Part shown: positions 59,383 to 64,000 of the stretch, in pieces
Numbering within the stretch: position 1 is the first letter of the stretch
How the letters are laid out: every line of letters begins with the position of its first letter
NCBI RefSeq assembly: GCF_036013955.1
Contig: NZ_CP107903.1
Location: forward strand, 3,968,001-4,032,000
Direction: 5' to 3'
DNA: 64,000 nt
DNA from: Streptomyces sp. NBC_00459
GTDB lineage: Bacteria; Actinomycetota; Actinomycetes; Streptomycetales; Streptomycetaceae
Program-made: the position numbers and the translations under genes
Notes under the pieces: generated by a model
Told to the model about the DNA's origin: nothing
Databases searched by the model: none
The model's input: only the letters and a program-made list of their open reading frames with translations

Positions 59383-61680
59383 TCAGACCGTGACACCGAG
59401 CACGACCGGTACGGCCCCCAGCGCCCCCCGCGCCGACTCCGCCACCCGGATCTCCACACTCCCCGGCAGCACCACCCGCTCCAAGGCCCCGTCCACCTGG
59501 GCGAGTTGTTCCGTTCCGAGGGTGAAGGCGACCGTACGGCTCTCTCCCGGGGCCAGGTCGACGCCCTGGAAGGCGCGGAGTTCGAGCGTCCGGGGCCACA
59601 CCGTCGTACGCAGCGGGCGGATGTAGAGCTGCGCCACCGAACGACCGGCCCGTTGTCCGGTGTTGGTGATCTCGACCTCGCAACTGGCGCCGTCATCAAC
59701 GATGTTCGGAACGCCGTACGCGAACGTCGTGTACGTCAGCCCCTGCCCGAAGGAGTACAGCGGCTCAGCGTCCTCGTCCACGTACGACCCGTACTCCGTG
59801 TCCTTGTGGTTGTAGTAGACGGGGAGTTGGGCCGCCGAGCGCGGCACCGACACGGGGAGGCGGCCGGTCGGGGCCGTGTGGCCGAGGAGGATCTCGGCGA
59901 TCGCCTCGCCGCCCCAGGGGCCCGGGTACCAGGCCGTCAGCAGCGCGGCGGCGTGTTCCGCCGCCTCGGGGACCGCGTGCGGGCGGCCCTGGATCAGGAC
60001 GACCACCGTGGGTGTGCCCGTCGCCGTCACCGCGTCCAGCAGGGCGTGCTGGGCCCGGCCCAGGCGCAGGTCGGCCAGGTCGACGCCCTCGCCGCAGGTC
60101 ATCTCCGACACCACGGTGCGCGCTGCGCCGTTGGCGTCGAACTCCGTGTCCGGGGTACGGGCACTGCTGCCGCCCAGGACCAGTACGGCCAGGTCGGAGG
60201 CCGCTGCCGCCGCCACCGCTTCGGGGATGCCGGAGAGGTCGCCGCCGGTCAGGGTGCAGCCCGGGGCGTGGCGGATCTCCGTCCCGGGGAGGGCGAGGCG
60301 GTTCAGGGCTGCCAGGACGCTGGCTCCGGTGCCGGGGCGTTGGGGAGCCGTGTAGTCGCCGAGCTGGTGGGCCGTGGTGGCGGAGTGCGGGCCGATGACG
60401 GCCATGCGGGAGACCCTGGCCGGGTCGACGGGCAGGACACCCGCCTTGTCGTGGAGCAGGGTGACGGCTGAGCGCGCAAGGGCCGTGCTCAGGGAACGGC
60501 CCTCCTCGGCGGACGGCAACTCGGGTGCCGTACAGGGGTGTTCGAAGAGGCCAAGGCGGAACTTCAGGGTCAGGACCCGGGAGACGGCCGCGTCGAGCAC
60601 CGACTCCTTCACCAGGCCTCGTTCCACCGCCTCCGCCAGGTGGGTGAATCCCTCGTCCCAAAGGCTCAGGTCGACACCGGAGTTGAGGGCGAGAGCACCG
60701 GCGGAGACCTTGTCACCGGTGATGCGGGCGAGGCGGTCCACCGCCAGGCCGTCCGCCATGACCAGGCCCTCGAAGCCCCAGCCACCACGATCCCCGCCTC
60801 CGCGCAACAACCCGTTCAGCAAACGGCCGTTGGCCGAGCACGGGATGCCGTCCACCTCGTTGTACGCGGCCATGACGGCCGCGGCACCGGCCCGTACGCC
60901 CGCCCTGGCCGCCGGGAGGTGGATCTCGTGGAGTTCACGGGGGCCCAGCTCCGACTCGGCCGAGTTCCGGCCGCCTACCGTCGCGCCCTGGCCGGCGAAG
61001 TGCTTCAGGACCACCGGGGCCTTGTCCGGGAAGAATCTCCCCTGCTCGTCCATGTCCCCCTGTGCGCCTCTCACCAGCGCCTCCGTCAGGCGCGCGGCAA
61101 GGTAGGGGTCCTCCCCGAAGCACTCCTCCGTACGCCCCCAGCGCGGGTCCCGGGCGATGTCCAGCGCCGAGACCAGGGCCAAGTGACCGCCCCGGGCGCG
61201 GAGTTCGGCGGCGGCGTGGGAGGCCGCCCGCTCGTACAGGTCCGGGTCCCAGGTGGCGCCCACCGCCAGGTTGACGGGGAGGACCGTGCCGTCGAGGGCC
61301 ATGAGGCCGTGCGGTACCTCCTCGACGAAGAGAGCGGGGATGCCCAGACGGCTGCGTTCGAGCACGTGGCGCTGGACCAGGTGGGCCAGTGCCGGGCCCG
61401 CCTGCGCGTCGGCGCCCGTCGAGTGGTCGACGCCGGACCAGGCATCGGCGCGCAGGAGTCCGTACAGAGCGCCGAGTCCCTCGAAGCGGTCGGTTTCCTC
61501 GTACAGGGCCTCGGTCAGCTCGAACTCGCCGTCCGGGCGGCGGCGGTAGGCGTCCCAGCCGTACATCCGCTGGTTGAGCTGGCCGACCTTCTCGCGCAGG
61601 GTCATCCGGGCCAGGAGGTCGGCGACGCGGGCGTCGACCGGGGCGGCGGAGTCTCGGTAGAGGGGGTGGGGAGAGGTCAC
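59383..61680 (-). CDS. GH3 beta-glycosidase (beta-glucosidase/hexosaminidase-like)
   Basis: A 765-residue glycosidase of family 3. The N-terminal barrel shows LVSALDIARDPRWGRTEECF, and the nucleophile Asp lies in FEGLVMADGLAVDRLARITG, where the common S-D-W is A-D-G. The C-terminal domain contains VLPVDPARVSRMAVIGPHSA and PVYYNHKDTEYGSYVDEDAEPLYSFGQGLT (shown in parts), and the last 120 residues form a fibronectin-like domain. No signal peptide, so it acts in the cytoplasm on imported sugars. It overlaps the sugar kinase gene by four bases (GTGA), so it belongs to the same operon. Confidence 0.85.
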   Translation of the reverse strand: MTSPHPLYRDSAAPVDARVADLLARMTLREKVGQLNQRMYGWDAYRRRPDGEFELTEALYEETDRFEGLGALYGLLRADAWSGVDHSTGADAQAGPALAHLVQRHVLERSRLGIPALFVEEVPHGLMALDGTVLPVNLAVGATWDPDLYERAASHAAAELRARGGHLALVSALDIARDPRWGRTEECFGEDPYLAARLTEALVRGAQGDMDEQGRFFPDKAPVVLKHFAGQGATVGGRNSAESELGPRELHEIHLPAARAGVRAGAAAVMAAYNEVDGIPCSANGRLLNGLLRGGGDRGGWGFEGLVMADGLAVDRLARITGDKVSAGALALNSGVDLSLWDEGFTHLAEAVERGLVKESVLDAAVSRVLTLKFRLGLFEHPCTAPELPSAEEGRSLSTALARSAVTLLHDKAGVLPVDPARVSRMAVIGPHSATTAHQLGDYTAPQRPGTGASVLAALNRLALPGTEIRHAPGCTLTGGDLSGIPEAVAAAAASDLAVLVLGGSSARTPDTEFDANGAARTVVSEMTCGEGVDLADLRLGRAQHALLDAVTATGTPTVVVLIQGRPHAVPEAAEHAAALLTAWYPGPWGGEAIAEILLGHTAPTGRLPVSVPRSAAQLPVYYNHKDTEYGSYVDEDAEPLYSFGQGLTYTTFAYGVPNIVDDGASCEVEITNTGQRAGRSVAQLYIRPLRTTVWPRTLELRAFQGVDLAPGESRTVAFTLGTEQLAQVDGALERVVLPGSVEIRVAESARGALGAVPVVLGVTV

Positions 61681-62798
61681 TGGTGCTTCTCCGGGTGCGT
61701 GACGGGGGCGGTGTCGAGTGCGAGGCGCGCCAGCGCCACCGCGCCCCGGCTGCCGTCCGGGACCCAGTGCGCGACCAGGCCGAGGGCGCCGAGATGCCGA
61801 TCCAGGGGGGCGGTCAGCGGGCCTTCGGGGCCGAGCAGACCGCCCGTCGCGACCACCGACTCGCCCGGAGCCGGCTCCAACGCCCGTACGCAGTCGGCGA
61901 GATGACCGGCAGCCTCCTCGATGATCGCCCGCGCGAGGACGTCCCCCACCCGGGCAGCCTCGGCGACCAGCGGGGCGAGCCGGGCCAGTCTGACCGGCGG
62001 TTCCGCCATGACGGCGGGCAGGACGTGCCGTCGGTAGGCCTCGCGGTCGGCACGGGACCAGGCCCGACCGACGTCGCCCTCATCCTCGTACGCCAACGCC
62101 TCGCCCTCGTACGGGAGAACCGCCTCCGGCACCCCCAACTCCCGTCCCACCCGTGCCGCCAGAGCCGTGTCGCCGCCCCGCCGGTCCGCCATGCGCAGGG
62201 CGACCCGGACCGCTTCCCGGCCGATCCAGAAGCCGCCGCCGTCGTCGCCGAGGAGCCAGCCGTCGCCACCGACCGTCTTCTCGCAGCGGCGGGCGGTGAT
62301 GCGCATCGCGACGGCGCCGGTACCGGCGACGAGGGCCAGACCGTCCGGCGGGGTGTCCGGGGCGGCGGCGAAGGCGGCCTCGATGTCGCTGCTGATCCGG
62401 ATCGCGCGCGGGGGGACGAGGATGCCGAGTCGTCGCAGGGCTTCCGTCAGCGCGGTGCGGGCGTTGACGCGGCCGGGTTCGTCGGCGGTGCCGGCGGCGC
62501 CCGCGAAGCCGCCCGCGACGGCGACGACCCGGGGGCGGTCCGACTCCGGCACAGCCAGGGCGAGGGCCTCGACCAGGTGCTCGGTCAGCTGCGGTACGGG
62601 GACGGTGAGGGCGTTGCCCGGCCCGGCGACGCCCTCACCGAGCGGGCGCCCGTCGGCGGCGGAGGCCAGCACGGCGCGCGTACGGGTGCCGCCCGCGTCG
62701 AGCCCGACAACGAGGGCGTCGGCCGCCGGAACACCGCGTTCGCCCGGGCCGGGGTCCCGAGAATCCCGACCCAAATCTTGGTTCAATTCATTGCTCAT
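61677..62798 (-). CDS. BadF/BadG-type sugar kinase (N-acetylglucosamine kinase-like)
   Basis: A 373-residue ASKHA kinase. The phosphate-1 motif is VVGLDAGGTRTRAVLASAAD; the connector and phosphate-2 regions are visible in LVAGTGAVAMRI and GDGWLLGDDGGGFWIG, typical of the BadF/BadG/BcrA/N-acetylglucosamine kinase group. It phosphorylates a sugar released by the GH3 enzyme, whose gene overlaps its stop. Start ATG 62798 lies in the divergent promoter with two copies of the RpiR motif. Amino sugar specificity is inference. Confidence 0.82.
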   Translation of the reverse strand: MSNELNQDLGRDSRDPGPGERGVPAADALVVGLDAGGTRTRAVLASAADGRPLGEGVAGPGNALTVPVPQLTEHLVEALALAVPESDRPRVVAVAGGFAGAAGTADEPGRVNARTALTEALRRLGILVPPRAIRISSDIEAAFAAAPDTPPDGLALVAGTGAVAMRITARRCEKTVGGDGWLLGDDGGGFWIGREAVRVALRMADRRGGDTALAARVGRELGVPEAVLPYEGEALAYEDEGDVGRAWSRADREAYRRHVLPAVMAEPPVRLARLAPLVAEAARVGDVLARAIIEEAAGHLADCVRALEPAPGESVVATGGLLGPEGPLTAPLDRHLGALGLVAHWVPDGSRGAVALARLALDTAPVTHPEKHQ

Positions 62799-62825
62799 CG
62801 CGCACTATGGTGGTTCATACATTCG
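62779..62825. promoter_or_regulatory. RpiR-regulon motifs, kinase/GH5-like divergent promoter
   Basis: TGGTTCAATTCATTG (62779-62793) is the reverse complement of the motif with 12 matches, and TGGTTCATACATTCG (62811-62825) is a weaker second copy. They flank the kinase start and lie 57-103 bases before the GH5-like start, so one regulator could act on both genes. Confidence 0.55.
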
Positions 62826-62881
62826 CCGAGGACAAGACCGACTCGCGGCCCGGCGCAGTCACGCACGTCCGAGGAGGACCT

Positions 62882-64000
62882 GTGAGCACACCCCCCGCCC
62901 CCCGTTCCACCCCTCGTTTCGGCGTCAACTACACACCGCGCCGGGGCTGGTTCCACTCCTGGTACGACTTCGACCCGGCCCTCGCCCGGGAGGATCTCGA
63001 CCAGATCGCCGGGCTGGGCCTGGACCACGTACGGATCTTCCCGCTCTGGCCGCTGCTCCAGCCGAACCGCACGCTCATCCGCGCGTCCGCCGTCGAGCAG
63101 GTGGCGCAGCTGGTGGACGTGGCGGCGGACGCGGGCCTCGACGTCATGGTGGACGGCGTGCAGGGCCACCTCTCCAGCTTCGACTTCTACCCGGAGTGGA
63201 CCCGCAGCTGGCACCACCGCAACGTCTTCACCGACCCGGAGGCGATCGAGGCGCAGGCCGAGCTGCTGCGGACACTGGGCCGCGCGCTGGCCGGCCGTCC
63301 GAACCTCCTCGGCCTCCAGCTCGGCAACGAGCTCAACAACCTGGTCGAACACAACCCGGTGACGGTGGCCGACATCGACCACTACCTGGACACCCTGCTG
63401 GCCGCCGCGCGAACAGGACTGGGACCGGAGGGCGGCCTGGTCACGCACTCCGCGTACGACGCCGCCTGGTACAGCGACGACCACCCCTTCACCCCGGAGG
63501 CCTCGGCCGGCAAGGGCGACCTGACGACCGTCCACCCCTGGGTGTTCTCGGCCGACTGCGCCCGCCGCTACGGCCCCCGCTCCCCGCAGGTCCAGCACCT
63601 CGCGGAGTACGGCGTCGAGTTGGCCACCGCGTACGCCGAGGACCCCGCCCGGCCCGTCTGGGTCCAGGAGACCGGCGCCCCCGAACCGCACATCCCGGCG
63701 GCCGACGCCCCCGGCTTCGCCCGCGCGACCGTGCTCAACGCCGTCGAGTGCGCCAATCTGTACGGGGTCACCTGGTGGTGCTCCCACGACGTCGACCGCT
63801 CCCTGGCCGACTTCCCCGAACTGGAGTACACCCTCGGCCTGTTCGACTCCACGGGCCGCCCGAAGCCCATCGCCGAGGCCCTCGCGGAGACGGTCGCCGA
63901 GCTGCGCGCCGAACCCCGCCGGGCCGAGCCCCGTACGACTGCCCTGGTCCTGGACTGCGCACCGGGGACCCGTTCGATTTCGGGTCCGGGAGGCGCGTTC
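62882..64000 (+). CDS. GH5-like glycoside hydrolase (3' end cut)
   Basis: GTG 62882 follows GAGGAGG; the frame stays open to the window end (373 codons seen). The catalytic-site regions of clan A glycosidases are visible: acid/base Glu in LLGLQLGNELNNLVEHNP and nucleophile Glu in RPVWVQETGAPEPH. Further signs are DHVRIFPLWPLLQPN and VTWWCSHDVDRS. No signal peptide, so it probably acts inside the cell on beta-linked (mannan- or glucan-derived) oligosaccharides. It is divergent from the kinase-GH3 operon and shares its operator region. Confidence 0.85.
   Translation, partial: MSTPPAPRSTPRFGVNYTPRRGWFHSWYDFDPALAREDLDQIAGLGLDHVRIFPLWPLLQPNRTLIRASAVEQVAQLVDVAADAGLDVMVDGVQGHLSSFDFYPEWTRSWHHRNVFTDPEAIEAQAELLRTLGRALAGRPNLLGLQLGNELNNLVEHNPVTVADIDHYLDTLLAAARTGLGPEGGLVTHSAYDAAWYSDDHPFTPEASAGKGDLTTVHPWVFSADCARRYGPRSPQVQHLAEYGVELATAYAEDPARPVWVQETGAPEPHIPAADAPGFARATVLNAVECANLYGVTWWCSHDVDRSLADFPELEYTLGLFDSTGRPKPIAEALAETVAELRAEPRRAEPRTTALVLDCAPGTRSISGPGGAF

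Overview
The DNA is very GC-rich, genes often start with GTG, SD sequences are GGAGG-like, and several genes appear leaderless. Together with sugar ABC operons that lack their own ATPase, GAF-ANTAR/STAS signalling genes and a hemL-ResB/CcsB cytochrome c block, this points to a Streptomyces chromosome (core rather than terminal-arm character in part, with an accessory patch around 24-26 kb). Both window ends cut a gene: a tandem MerR regulator on the left and a GH5-like glycosidase on the right.

Layout. 0-6.3 kb: MerR-like regulator, LRV-repeat protein, transglutaminase-like protein, then a PucR regulator divergent from a yeast-type cytosine deaminase coupled to a 2-oxoglutarate/Fe(II)-type oxygenase. 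6.3-10.1 kb: an overlapping pair, P-loop NTPase plus membrane-anchored periplasmic-binding-like protein. 10.2-18.1 kb: one-directional cytochrome c maturation/haem block (hemL, histidine phosphatase, polysaccharide-deacetylase-like lipoprotein, TlpA-like thioredoxin, ccdA, resB, ccsB). 18.4-24.2 kb: a hypothetical, a 1 kb gene-poor stretch, then two STAS and three ANTAR regulators. 24.2-26.0 kb: an accessory patch bracketed by a 25-bp direct repeat, holding a protein of unknown function followed by an RNA region that folds on paper as two tandem circularly permuted tRNA-like modules, and then a transposase relic. 26.0-34.8 kb: alpha-glucoside locus (GH13, two permeases, binding protein, LacI) divergent from a debranching-type glycosidase. 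35.0-47.8 kb: mixed small genes, including a FAD monooxygenase/TetR pair with a five-palindrome operator array, AI-2E family permease, acyltransferase, Nudix, a winged-helix regulator behind a 10-bp-period repeat, pentapeptide protein, GNATs and an SDR. 47.9-64 kb: a second sugar locus (SIS protein, RpiR regulator, ABC importer; later GH3, BadF-type sugar kinase, GH5-like enzyme), interrupted by a lipoprotein, methyltransferase, CPT-like kinase and a large secreted DNRLRE-type protein with a small coupled membrane protein.

How the parts work together. The LacI locus probably imports and hydrolyses alpha-glucosides. The RpiR locus shares a 15-bp motif (TGGTnnnTTGAACCA type) at three separate promoters, so the two halves of the second sugar system, 10 kb apart, look like one regulon. 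The thiol-redox genes (TlpA, CcdA) keep apocytochrome cysteines reduced for the ResB/CcsB haem ligase, and HemL feeds haem synthesis from the same strand. The most unusual item is the 25.16-25.54 kb RNA region: all five helices of both tRNA-like folds can be paired only if the 3' half is read before the 5' half.
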